Below, piece by piece: positions 8,356 to 15,797 of a DNA stretch of 64,000 bases; position 1 is the stretch's first letter; every line of letters begins with the position of its first letter. The stretch is from positions 6,368-70,367 of the forward strand of contig NZ_KI515774.1 in NCBI RefSeq assembly GCF_000478175.1, in the 5' to 3' direction. Below the pieces are notes generated by a model, which searched no databases, had not been told where the DNA came from, and worked only from the letters and a program-made list of their open reading frames with translations. This DNA is from Corynebacterium sp. KPL1814 (GTDB lineage Bacteria > Actinomycetota > Actinomycetes > Mycobacteriales > Mycobacteriaceae). A program made the position numbers and the translations under genes.

Positions 8356-10547
8356 TGCCTGGATATCCAGGCCTTGACCGCATCCGTGGTCTTGAGGTCT
8401 GGAAGGTAGGCGTGCATCGTCGCTAGACCGATATTAGGAAGTTTCAGCTCGTCGTCGTAGCACAGGAACCATGGGTGCTCTTCGGGCTGGAACTTCTTTT
8501 TGCTTGCCGCCAGGCTGTGGAATCCGTAGAAGGGCTCGACCTCATTGCCTAGGCGCTGCAAGAGATTGTCGAGCCAGGAGGGCGACGGTGCTTGCCCGGC
8601 CAGAGGGGCGCCGGATAAGGAGATCCAGGCACAGCCCTCGGCGTTTGCGATGAGCAAGGCTTCTGAGATGAGCAGTTCCATAACTCCCTTGAAGCCGTGC
8701 TCGTTGCGGCGCATGACGTCGAGGGTATAGCCCGCGATGGAGCCGTTTTCGAAGACGGGCATCCAGCTGGTGACGCCGTGGAGGGTGCCGTCCTGGGCTT
8801 CGGCAAGCAGCAGGCGAGTGCCGGGGACTTTCATTTCTTCTAGCCCGCCGAGGGTAAATCCCATTTCGGGCAGCGCCTTTTCTGCTACCCATTCCTCGCT
8901 GAGCGCGGTGATCTTGGCGATGGTGGTCAGGTCGAGTTCAGCCCAACTGGTCCAGCGGGTGCGAATTCCTTCCTTGGTTGCTTTATTGCGGGCGGTGCGG
9001 ATGTTTTGGAATTTTTTGCCCTTAAACTCCACGGTGCGGCAGGGTAAAACGGCTTCTTCCGCAACCTGGACGTTCTTGAGCTCGGGATGGGACGCGGCGA
9101 AGTCCGCCCCCACGGAATACCACGCCACGTCCCAGCCTTGATCAGAGGCAAAGGCGGAAAATTCGGCGCTGATGTCGTTGCCAATAGGAGAGCCCAGGGT
9201 TAAGGCGATTCCGTTGGATACGCGGTAGGCAACGTAGGAATCTTCGTGGAAGAAATAACGATTAGATTTCCATAGCGTCATAAAAGATAAATGGTCCCCG
9301 GTGCCGGACTCGAGGAGGCGTCGCGCGGTGCGGAGATCCTCCTCGTGCGCGGGGTCAGTGGGCCGGGAAAAGCCGCGGTAGAGGCGGAAGGCGACAAAGA
9401 TCCAGAAGGCATTGCCTATCCATTCATAGACGAACCACGATATGGAGGAAGCCGGGATGACGTAGTGGGGCAGGATCATGGCCACGATGGTGGGCAGGAA
9501 GCGTAACGGGGTTTCAGCGAGCACGCGGGGAAGTGGGTCGTGCAGCAGCGCGATACCAATCCACAATCCGGCCCCAACCAGCGCAATGAGGGTGCTCAGC
9601 AGTACCGTTTCTAGGAGATACGTACGGTTTTCATGGGTGCGGAATAACCTGCGGTTAGCTAGCAAGATTCCGAGGACGCACAACCATGGCAGCGTAACGG
9701 GGATGAGGCTGGGGATAGAAGGGTTAGTGTTCCATAGCTGGTAGGTGAGCAGTGCTAGGGCTATGAACTGGGAGGCTACTGCGAGCCGCCACGCGGTGAT
9801 GCGCCCGCGCACTAGGCCGAAACAAAAAACGAGCTGCAGGATGAGCGGAAGTAGGTTAGCCACCATCGGGCCGATGCCATGGGCGTGGGCGAGGTCCAGG
9901 GTGTCTGAGTTGGGCTCCCATAGCAGTCGCGTGACCTCGGAGAAGGGCCCTTGCGCCAGCGGGTCCAAAGCGATGAAGGCTGGGCCTATCGCCACGCAGG
10001 CCACGCACACGGCGATGAGCACGCGCCGCTCGCGGATCGACGGAGTATCAGGGGCAGGCTTCATGAGCAGTTGGCCGGCGGTGATGGAGATTACGGCGGT
10101 GATGATGCCGAGGGCATCGGAAAGCGTGCCGGAATACAGCACGTATGTCGCGGTCAAGGAGACGATGGTGATGCGGAAGCGGCGGCGCCACAAGCGCGGC
10201 ATGAACGCGGAGGCAAACCCAGCAGCCCCGACGATGAAACCAATCGGGCTAAGGTACGCGGTGCTATCGGGCCACTGCTTGGCGATGCCCAGCGTTAACG
10301 GCACCCCAATCGCCGTCGCCGCAAGGCCGGCTAGGAGCGTGTAGGCGGAGCCGAGTCGCCACTCGGCAGGGGCGAGCCAGATGACGATGAGCACGGTCAA
10401 GATGATGGAGGCGCCTGGATGCGCCGTAGTCAGCGTGAGCCACGGCTTCAAAGGGAAATCAACGAGGTGCAGCGACCACATCACCGCCAGCAGGCCGATG
10501 GATACGGGAAACTTTCTAAGAACGAACATCATTTTCTCCAATTCCAT
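8352..10547 (-). CDS. mprF: MprF-like aminoacyl-phosphatidylglycerol synthase
   Basis: 731 residues. The N-terminal ~390 residues contain multiple membrane spans (flippase-like part). The C-terminal ~330 residues are the cytosolic DUF2156 domain that transfers an amino acid from aminoacyl-tRNA to phosphatidylglycerol, with the family segment GYTLDVMRRNEHGFKGVMEL. Members add lysine, alanine or arginine, lowering net negative surface charge and resistance-relevant peptide binding. Which amino acid is used here cannot be read from the sequence. The gene starts inside the upstream esterase gene (32 bp overlap), so the two form one operon. Confidence 0.85.
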   Translation of the reverse strand: MELEKMMFVLRKFPVSIGLLAVMWSLHLVDFPLKPWLTLTTAHPGASIILTVLIVIWLAPAEWRLGSAYTLLAGLAATAIGVPLTLGIAKQWPDSTAYLSPIGFIVGAAGFASAFMPRLWRRRFRITIVSLTATYVLYSGTLSDALGIITAVISITAGQLLMKPAPDTPSIRERRVLIAVCVACVAIGPAFIALDPLAQGPFSEVTRLLWEPNSDTLDLAHAHGIGPMVANLLPLILQLVFCFGLVRGRITAWRLAVASQFIALALLTYQLWNTNPSIPSLIPVTLPWLCVLGILLANRRLFRTHENRTYLLETVLLSTLIALVGAGLWIGIALLHDPLPRVLAETPLRFLPTIVAMILPHYVIPASSISWFVYEWIGNAFWIFVAFRLYRGFSRPTDPAHEEDLRTARRLLESGTGDHLSFMTLWKSNRYFFHEDSYVAYRVSNGIALTLGSPIGNDISAEFSAFASDQGWDVAWYSVGADFAASHPELKNVQVAEEAVLPCRTVEFKGKKFQNIRTARNKATKEGIRTRWTSWAELDLTTIAKITALSEEWVAEKALPEMGFTLGGLEEMKVPGTRLLLAEAQDGTLHGVTSWMPVFENGSIAGYTLDVMRRNEHGFKGVMELLISEALLIANAEGCAWISLSGAPLAGQAPSPSWLDNLLQRLGNEVEPFYGFHSLAASKKKFQPEEHPWFLCYDDELKLPNIGLATMHAYLPDLKTTDAVKAWISRH

Positions 10548-11721
10548 CGAAGGGATCGCGGTCTACCTGTAGGCCGCCGCGGGTTGCCGCCCACGCAAAG
10601 GACTCGCGCAAGGCGGGGCGCCAGACCTGGAAGGAATGGCCGCCCGGGCGGGTGCCGTAGTAGGTCTTCATTCCAGCGGCGCGGGCTTTATCCGCAAGCG
10701 AGCGCAAGGCGGTGACGGACTGAGCATCATCGTCCCCGGCAATGAAAATGGCCTGCAGGTTGTCATAGCGCTTGCGTTCCAATAGGTGAGCGGGGTCTTG
10801 ATTGTTATAGGCAGCTTCATCACCGTGGAAGAATTTGTGCACCGTGGCGGAATGGTTGCCGATGGTAGGTTCCGCCTCACCGGAGATATCGATTACCGAG
10901 CCAAAGGCAGCGGGGTGAGTGGTGGCTATCTGCAGCGAGCAGGTTCCGCCATAGCTAAGACCACCGACTGTCCAGGTGTGCTGGTCGGGATTGACCTGGA
11001 ACTTCTTTTTAATGGCGTGGGGAACATCCTGGGTAAGATAGGTCATGACTTGGGCAACATCGCTATCGGCGCAGATGGGGTTCGCGGTTTCAGAGCCAGT
11101 GGCATCAACGGAGACGACGATGGGGCTGCGCCCGCCATTGGCCGCTTGGAATTGATCGGCGGTTTCGGCCGCCTCCCCCGAACCGAACCACTGATCCGGG
11201 CCGCCGGGGTTTCCATGGAGGAGCATGAGGACTGGGAGATTGTGATCCGTCCAATAAGCAGGTGGAATATACGCCGTGGCGGTGCGCGGGGAGAAATGGG
11301 AGGCGGTGCCGGGGAGATCGACGTGGACGATGGCGGCGCCTGAATGGGTGGAGGTGAATTCGTTGTAGTTCATTTCCTTCGCCACTGGGCGAGGATCCAA
11401 GGAACCGACATCCGGATAGGTCTGGTATTCCATATTGACCAAGCCGACGGTGGCGAGGATCGAAAAGATACCCGCCACCACCGTGACCACCTTGGGCTTG
11501 CGAAGGAGCGCGGCCAAGGGGACTACGGAGGCTAGGTAGATGTGCCAGGGGACTTCCCAGTGGCGGAGGAAGAACCAGGCGATGCCGCAGGCAATAACGG
11601 CTATGGCTAGTGGCCACACCTTCTTTTGGGCAATAACGATAATCGCCGCAATGACGAGGATGAGGAGGAATATGACTCCGTTGACGGGCTCGGCCAACGG
11701 CAAGTTCATAAAGAAGTTCAC
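10516..11721 (-). CDS. Membrane-anchored alpha/beta-hydrolase esterase
   Basis: 401 residues. About four TM segments in residues 14-95 precede an extracytoplasmic esterase-D-like hydrolase domain (about 120-385). The nucleophile elbow is GLSYGG with Ser256, Asp330 is a plausible acid (IAGDDD), and His362 lies in PGGHSF. The GTG start at 11721 has a TACCAT hexamer 7 nt upstream, suggesting a leaderless transcript. It overlaps the downstream mprF-like gene by 32 bp. Hydrolases paired with aminoacyl-PG synthases are known to remove the amino acid again (PA0919 of Pseudomonas, AhyD of Enterococcus), so this may be the matching aminoacyl-lipid hydrolase; that is inference. Confidence 0.8.
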   Translation of the reverse strand: MNFFMNLPLAEPVNGVIFLLILVIAAIIVIAQKKVWPLAIAVIACGIAWFFLRHWEVPWHIYLASVVPLAALLRKPKVVTVVAGIFSILATVGLVNMEYQTYPDVGSLDPRPVAKEMNYNEFTSTHSGAAIVHVDLPGTASHFSPRTATAYIPPAYWTDHNLPVLMLLHGNPGGPDQWFGSGEAAETADQFQAANGGRSPIVVSVDATGSETANPICADSDVAQVMTYLTQDVPHAIKKKFQVNPDQHTWTVGGLSYGGTCSLQIATTHPAAFGSVIDISGEAEPTIGNHSATVHKFFHGDEAAYNNQDPAHLLERKRYDNLQAIFIAGDDDAQSVTALRSLADKARAAGMKTYYGTRPGGHSFQVWRPALRESFAWAATRGGLQVDRDPFDGIGENDVRS

Positions 11722-11728
11722 ACCGGAA

Positions 11729-11734
11729 ATGGTA
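11729..11734 (-). promoter_or_regulatory. -10 element of the esterase-mprF operon
   Basis: TACCAT on the minus strand, 7 nt before the GTG at 11721; candidate leaderless promoter. Confidence 0.4.
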
Positions 11735-11782
11735 GGCCTGTGCTGGGGAAATGTGTTTAGCAGAAAGCTGGGAGTTGCCTAC

Positions 11783-12142
11783 CTAAATCCCGTGATAGAT
11801 AAGGCCGGCCCACATTACTCCGCGCCAGGCGAGGACCACGCCGATCCCGATGGTCCAGAATAGATATTTGCACAGCGGCCACCAGTGCCGCTGCTTGACC
11901 ATTTCTCCTAGCTCTTTTGCCATGGTGGACCAGGTGGACAGGCCACCGGCGAGGCCGAGGGCGAAGAGGGGATGGGCGAAGGGGGCATCGGCAAGCTGCG
12001 CAAAGCCCACCGCCAGGCCGAAGACCAAGGAACCCAGGATATTGGATGCGAAGGTGCAATACGGCGAGGGCAGCAGGCGGGTAAAGCCGTAGCGCGCCGC
12101 GCCGCCGAAAAAGCCGCCGATAAGGACGAAGAGCAGGTTCAT
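11783..12142 (-). CDS. crcB: Fluoride exporter CrcB/Fluc, subunit 2
   Basis: 119 residues with four TM helices and the Fluc motifs GGFFGGAARYGFTR (about 9-22), the pore asparagine in NILGSLVFG (about 34) and GGLSTWSTM (about 65-73). Fluc proteins are small dimeric fluoride channels that let accumulated fluoride leave the cytoplasm. The gene overlaps the preceding crcB by 4 bp (ATGA), so the two products probably form the heterodimer seen where crcB is duplicated. Confidence 0.9.
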   Translation of the reverse strand: MNLLFVLIGGFFGGAARYGFTRLLPSPYCTFASNILGSLVFGLAVGFAQLADAPFAHPLFALGLAGGLSTWSTMAKELGEMVKQRHWWPLCKYLFWTIGIGVVLAWRGVMWAGLIYHGI

Positions 12143-12453
12143 CGCAGCTTATCCCCAGCAAGGTAGGCGGCGGTGCAGCCCACGAGCGTGGCCGCGGCAT
12201 AGGCCAGGGCGATGCTCCAGTGGGACTCCGCGGTGAAGAAAGCAAAGCTGGCGAAGCTGGTAAACCCACCCAAGAATCCGGTTCCCCAGAAGGGGCCGGG
12301 GCGGGTATATCCCATCAGCGCGCTGCCGACGATATTAAGGATGAGGAGCGGGAGCATTCCGCCGCCGAGAGCGATGGTTAAGAGGTAGCGGGCACCGGCG
12401 CCGAGTGCGGCACCGGAACCGACGATGAGGGAGTGCGGCATGGGGTACATCAT
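12139..12453 (-). CDS. crcB: Fluoride exporter CrcB/Fluc, subunit 1
   Basis: About 104 residues from the ATG at 12453; the frame stays open to a GTG at 12480 and there is another ATG at 12441. Fluc motifs are present: GAALGAGARYLLT, the pore asparagine in NIVGSALMGY, and GGFTSFASFAFF. It is the first gene of the crcB pair, which suggests a heterodimeric channel in opposed orientation. I looked for the fluoride riboswitch that often precedes crcB and did not find its conserved segments in the short leader. Confidence 0.85.
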   Translation of the reverse strand: MMYPMPHSLIVGSGAALGAGARYLLTIALGGGMLPLLILNIVGSALMGYTRPGPFWGTGFLGGFTSFASFAFFTAESHWSIALAYAAATLVGCTAAYLAGDKLR

Positions 12454-12514
12454 AGTGGGCGAAGTCTCAGGAAAAAGCACAGGGGTTTGTATCCGAAAAG
12501 GGGAGGTTAAACGC

Positions 12515-12520
12515 TAAACT
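12515..12520 (+). promoter_or_regulatory. -10 element of the MauE-like gene
   Basis: TAAACT, 7 nt before the GTG at 12528. A GGGAGG further upstream is too distant to act as a ribosome binding site, so a leaderless mRNA is likely. Confidence 0.5.
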
Positions 12521-12527
12521 AATCGGC

Positions 12528-12974
12528 GTGAATAACGCGTTTGATGTGGTGAGCTTTATCGCCCGCTTTGGCATGGCCGTGGTGTGGATCATCGCCGGTG
12601 TAGAAAAGATGGCGCACCCGCTGGATACCATGCAATCCATCAAGGCCTATGAGATTTTCACGCCGGAATGGTCTGGGTATCTGGCCCAGCTCATTGGGCC
12701 GCTGGAGCTAGTGGGTGGAATGCTGCTCTTGCTGGGGATTTTCCTTCGCGAGTCTTCCAAGGTAGCGGCCGTGGTCATGGTGCTTTTCATGGTCGGCATC
12801 CTGCAGGCATGGCTGCGTGGGCTGGATATCGATTGCGGGTGCTTTGGTGCTGGTGACGCTACTGCGGAGCCGGGCATGAACTATGGGCTGACGCTGCTTC
12901 GCGATGCCGCCTTCCTCGCCCTTACCGCATGGACCATCAAACGCCCGTTCACGAAATTTGCGCTCCACCCGTAG
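12528..12974 (+). CDS. MauE/DoxX-type redox-associated membrane protein
   Basis: 148 residues and four TM helices. The characteristic DIDCGCFG motif (Cys103 and Cys105) faces the loop before the last helix, as in MauE-family proteins that relay reducing or oxidising equivalents across the membrane. The next gene, 53 bp downstream, encodes a membrane-anchored DsbA-like thioredoxin-fold protein, so the two probably form a thiol-disulfide relay for exported proteins. The direction of electron flow is not clear from sequence. Confidence 0.75.
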   Translation: MNNAFDVVSFIARFGMAVVWIIAGVEKMAHPLDTMQSIKAYEIFTPEWSGYLAQLIGPLELVGGMLLLLGIFLRESSKVAAVVMVLFMVGILQAWLRGLDIDCGCFGAGDATAEPGMNYGLTLLRDAAFLALTAWTIKRPFTKFALHP

Positions 12975-13027
12975 CGGTGGGCACAGTAGGTTGCAAGAGT
13001 CCGAAAGTATCAACAGGCAAGGTTTAA

Positions 13028-13753
13028 ATGAGCAAAGTAAGTGACCCGAATGCCAAGTCTGGCAATGGTTTCATCTGGGGCGTCGGCGTCCTACTCGTCA
13101 TTATCGCCGTGGTCATTGGCTACATCGTGTGGAATGGCAAGCAGGCCAATGAAATCGAGGTGCAAGACGTCAACATGTCCATGGACTATAAGGACAACGC
13201 GATTACCCTGAAGTCCGATGCGGCCGATGACGATACTCCAGAGGTTGACCTGTACGAAGACTTCTCCTGCCCCCACTGCGCGGACCTGGCGAAAAGTACC
13301 GATGAGGAGATGAAGCAGGCAATTGAGGATGGCAAGCTGGTCGTCCACGTGCGTACGCTGAACTTCTTGGACGGTAAGGATGTTGAAAACCAGGATGGTT
13401 ACTCAACTAAGGCCGCCGCAGCCATATCAGAATTGGCAAAGTCCGGCGATGTGAAGACCTACTGGAATTTGCGTGACTACATGATGCAAAACCAGCAGAG
13501 CGTTGTCCCCCAGTGGGGCATCGAGGACATCGCTGACCAAGCAAAGGAACTTGGCGCCGAGGATGACGTGGTTGATTCCATCAAGAACGTGGATATCAAG
13601 CAAGGTAATAAGATGGCAAAGGCCAACTACGACAAGCTGAATAAGGAAACCGGTTCCGTTTCCTCGCCGCGCGTTGTCCAAAACGGCAAGGATATTCCGG
13701 ATAAAGATTCTGGTCAGTCTTTGAATGACTGGGTAGACGTCGCCACCAAGTAG
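13028..13753 (+). CDS. Membrane-anchored DsbA-family thiol-disulfide oxidoreductase
   Basis: 241 residues: a short cytoplasmic N-terminus, one TM anchor (about 16-36), then an extracytoplasmic thioredoxin-fold domain with the CPHC active site (81-84) and a cis-proline loop (SSPRVV, about 217). CPHC is the classical DsbA sequence and suggests an oxidase of cysteine pairs in secreted proteins. It follows the MauE-like gene. The oxidase MdbA of actinobacteria has the same architecture, but I cannot say whether this is the main MdbA or a paralogue. Confidence 0.85.
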   Translation: MSKVSDPNAKSGNGFIWGVGVLLVIIAVVIGYIVWNGKQANEIEVQDVNMSMDYKDNAITLKSDAADDDTPEVDLYEDFSCPHCADLAKSTDEEMKQAIEDGKLVVHVRTLNFLDGKDVENQDGYSTKAAAAISELAKSGDVKTYWNLRDYMMQNQQSVVPQWGIEDIADQAKELGAEDDVVDSIKNVDIKQGNKMAKANYDKLNKETGSVSSPRVVQNGKDIPDKDSGQSLNDWVDVATK

Positions 13754-13829
13754 CAGGCGATTTGGTGAGTTAAATACTTGCCATGTATATTCATACGAGT
13801 TGCGGCCCACAGGGTTGCACCTCGTATAT

Positions 13830-13902
13830 GGGGCTATGGCGCAGCTGGTAGCGCACCACACTGGCAGTGTGGGGGTCACGGGTTCGAATCCCGTTAGCTC
13901 CA
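13830..13902 (+). tRNA. tRNA-Ala (GGC anticodon)
   Basis: A 73-nt cloverleaf. The acceptor stem GGGGCTA/TAGCTCC contains the G3:U70 wobble that identifies alanine tRNA. The anticodon loop CTGGCAG reads GGC (codon GCC), the T-loop is TTCGAAT, and the CCA end is not encoded. Confidence 0.95.
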
Positions 13903-13912
13903 CAATATAGTG

Positions 13913-13952
13913 TCCCGAGGCATCGTGTAAGAACGGTGTCTCGGGATTTTTC
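13913..13952 (+). terminator. Terminator after tRNA-Ala
   Basis: Inverted repeat TCCCGAG/CTCGGGA followed by five to six T. Confidence 0.75.
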
Positions 13953-14060
13953 ATGTGAAAATGTGTCTGGTTACAGTGCGTTGGGGTGTCGCCTGTTAAC
14001 TAAGACTCATGTAATGTAACCCGTGCAAACCGCCGGAACCTTTTGAAAATGGGAAATTAT

Positions 14061-14807
14061 ATGAATTTTACTGTGAAAGCTGCGGCTGCTGGCGTAATCT
14101 CTGCAGCCGCACTTGCACTTTCTGCTCCCGCCGCCACTGCGGCGATTCCTGGGAACCCAATGTCCGCTCCGACGTGTGCTAACCAGCAGGTTGTTTTTGT
14201 TCCTGGCGGAGCGAATACTATTCCGTCAGCACCTTCGGATGTTCCGCACGGTCTAATTACCGGACAGATGGGCGTTAAGCTCGGACTCCAGCCGGATACG
14301 AATGCCACCTTTGTGGGCTACCAGGCCTTCCCATTTGCCGTGTCGAAATATTCTGACTCTTCTAACGAAGGATATAACCGCACTGCAGCTAAGATTCAGC
14401 AAATCCAGAATGACTGCCCAAATAGCAAGATTTCCTTGGTCGGCTATTCCGAGGGAACAGATATTTCCGCACGCATCATTAACGATGCGGCGCACGGGCG
14501 CGGACCACTTGATAAAGAAAGGTTTGCATCTGCAGCCCTCTATGCCAACCCGTACCAGGGTGGCAATGGTGCTGCGCAATATCACGATGACATGTCCAAT
14601 GCGACCGGCGCTCTAGGCCACCTCGACGGTGGGTACGGCGAACTGGGGTCTGACGTGTTCGAGGTTTGCAACCCGCAGGATATTATTTGTAACTACCCAG
14701 AGGATTACCTGGGATTGGTATCCCCGTCCATGGAGGTGGACGCAGCACACGGCAAGCTGCCTTTGCAGCAGATCGTAGGTGAGGCCTCTCACCATCGCAA
14801 TGGATAA
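14061..14807 (+). CDS. Secreted cutinase-family hydrolase with frameshifted C-terminus
   Basis: About 248 residues. A signal peptide (about 1-28, ending APAATAA) precedes a cutinase-fold serine hydrolase with the nucleophile in GYSEG (Ser130), a catalytic-type Asp in CNPQDIIC and a His in the AAHGKLPLQ segment. This family hydrolyses ester bonds in lipids or polyesters outside the cell. The frame stops at 14807, but the +1 frame continues with a cutinase-like final helix (MDNINLLRGQL...AGIDWINNH) to a TAA at 14893-14895, so an indel near 14785-14800 has probably cut off about 30 residues. The triad precedes the lesion. Other possible starts are TTG 14043 and ATG 14049. Confidence 0.8.
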   Translation: MNFTVKAAAAGVISAAALALSAPAATAAIPGNPMSAPTCANQQVVFVPGGANTIPSAPSDVPHGLITGQMGVKLGLQPDTNATFVGYQAFPFAVSKYSDSSNEGYNRTAAKIQQIQNDCPNSKISLVGYSEGTDISARIINDAAHGRGPLDKERFASAALYANPYQGGNGAAQYHDDMSNATGALGHLDGGYGELGSDVFEVCNPQDIICNYPEDYLGLVSPSMEVDAAHGKLPLQQIVGEASHHRNG

Positions 14808-14913
14808 TATAAACCTGCTACGCGGACAACTTGCCCATATGCAGTACGGTGGGGCGGAATTTCAGGCAGGTATCGATTGGATCAATAACCACTAACCAGA
14901 AAAACTCATAAAA

Positions 14914-14949
14914 ATATCCCGCATAGTTTAAAACTATGCGGGATATTTT
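14914..14949. terminator. Bidirectional terminator between cutinase and SGNH genes
   Basis: A-rich run, perfect stem ATCCCGCATAGTTT/AAACTATGCGGGAT and a T-rich run. It can serve both convergent genes. Confidence 0.8.
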
Positions 14950-14957
14950 CTTTCTAC

Positions 14958-15755
14958 TTACTGCAGAGCGTGGCCGATAAACTGGCCATAAGCTGCGGTG
15001 CCGTGGGCATTAAGGTGCAGTGGTAGGTTGCCGGGAGCTGGTGGTACTGGGTCAACGAGGTTAACCCACCAGCGGTCTGGCGAGCACATGTCATGTCCTT
15101 CAGACATGGGCTGTGCATCTAAGAAGGTTGCGCCGTTTTGCTCGGACACTTCGCGCAGGGTGTTTTGGAGGCGCTGTTCTGTGTCAGAGACGGCTGCGAT
15201 GGGTAGGGGAATGATCGAAGAGGTCAGGCAAGTGGAGTTGCCGCGGGTCACGTGCGGGTAACCTACGACAGTCACCTTGGCATTCGGTGCGTGCTGGTGG
15301 GCTACATCGAGTGCGCTGCGGAGACCACCGCGAATCGCGCGGTCGGAGGCTGCGATATCCGTTTTGTGGGGGTAGGTGTCATTAGCGCCGGCAACGATAA
15401 CGACATTTTTGGTCTCGTGGTTAAGGTTGCCGTCTTCTGCTGCCTTGCGGAGAGAGATATCGACGTGAACGCCTCCAGTGGCTAAAGAAGCACCTGCGCA
15501 TTGGTACTGGTCAACGTGTGCACCGGAAACATTGCTCATCTCAGTGGCAATGGCATTATCGGTAACGCAGCCCACTCCGGTATTGGCCGTTTTATGCGCC
15601 TTGTTCAGCGCATGGTCAGCGACGGTTGGGTTGGCTACAATACTGTCACCAACGAGAACGGTGTTTCCTGGGACTGCAGCTGTGGCAATGGTGCTCGTGC
15701 CCGCAAGTGCTGTAATGAAAGTGGCAGCCGCGGCGAGCTTATTAATACGCTTCAC
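14958..15755 (-). CDS. Secreted SGNH/GDSL-type esterase
   Basis: 265 residues: a signal peptide (about 1-27), then an SGNH hydrolase with block I VLVGDSIV (Ser38), block III VAGAND (Asn near 132) and a C-terminal block V histidine in PLHLNAHG. Several cysteines suggest disulfides, fitting an exported enzyme. It probably cleaves acyl or acetyl esters of lipids or cell-wall material; the substrate is unknown. The gene lies between a convergent cutinase-like gene and a second SGNH gene on the same strand. Confidence 0.85.
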   Translation of the reverse strand: MKRINKLAAAATFITALAGTSTIATAAVPGNTVLVGDSIVANPTVADHALNKAHKTANTGVGCVTDNAIATEMSNVSGAHVDQYQCAGASLATGGVHVDISLRKAAEDGNLNHETKNVVIVAGANDTYPHKTDIAASDRAIRGGLRSALDVAHQHAPNAKVTVVGYPHVTRGNSTCLTSSIIPLPIAAVSDTEQRLQNTLREVSEQNGATFLDAQPMSEGHDMCSPDRWWVNLVDPVPPAPGNLPLHLNAHGTAAYGQFIGHALQ

Positions 15756-15797
15756 TTTTACTCCGAGTTTACTTTCTGGGAATAGGGGAGGTGAGGC

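Noticed and set aside
11731..11783. GGTAGGC ... GCCTACC inverted repeat between the esterase start and crcB stop
   Set aside because: The 39-nt loop and lack of a T-run make it a poor terminator, and the left arm overlaps the esterase -10; probably coincidental.
12440..12560. Fluoride riboswitch before crcB
   Set aside because: The conserved segments could not be found by eye.
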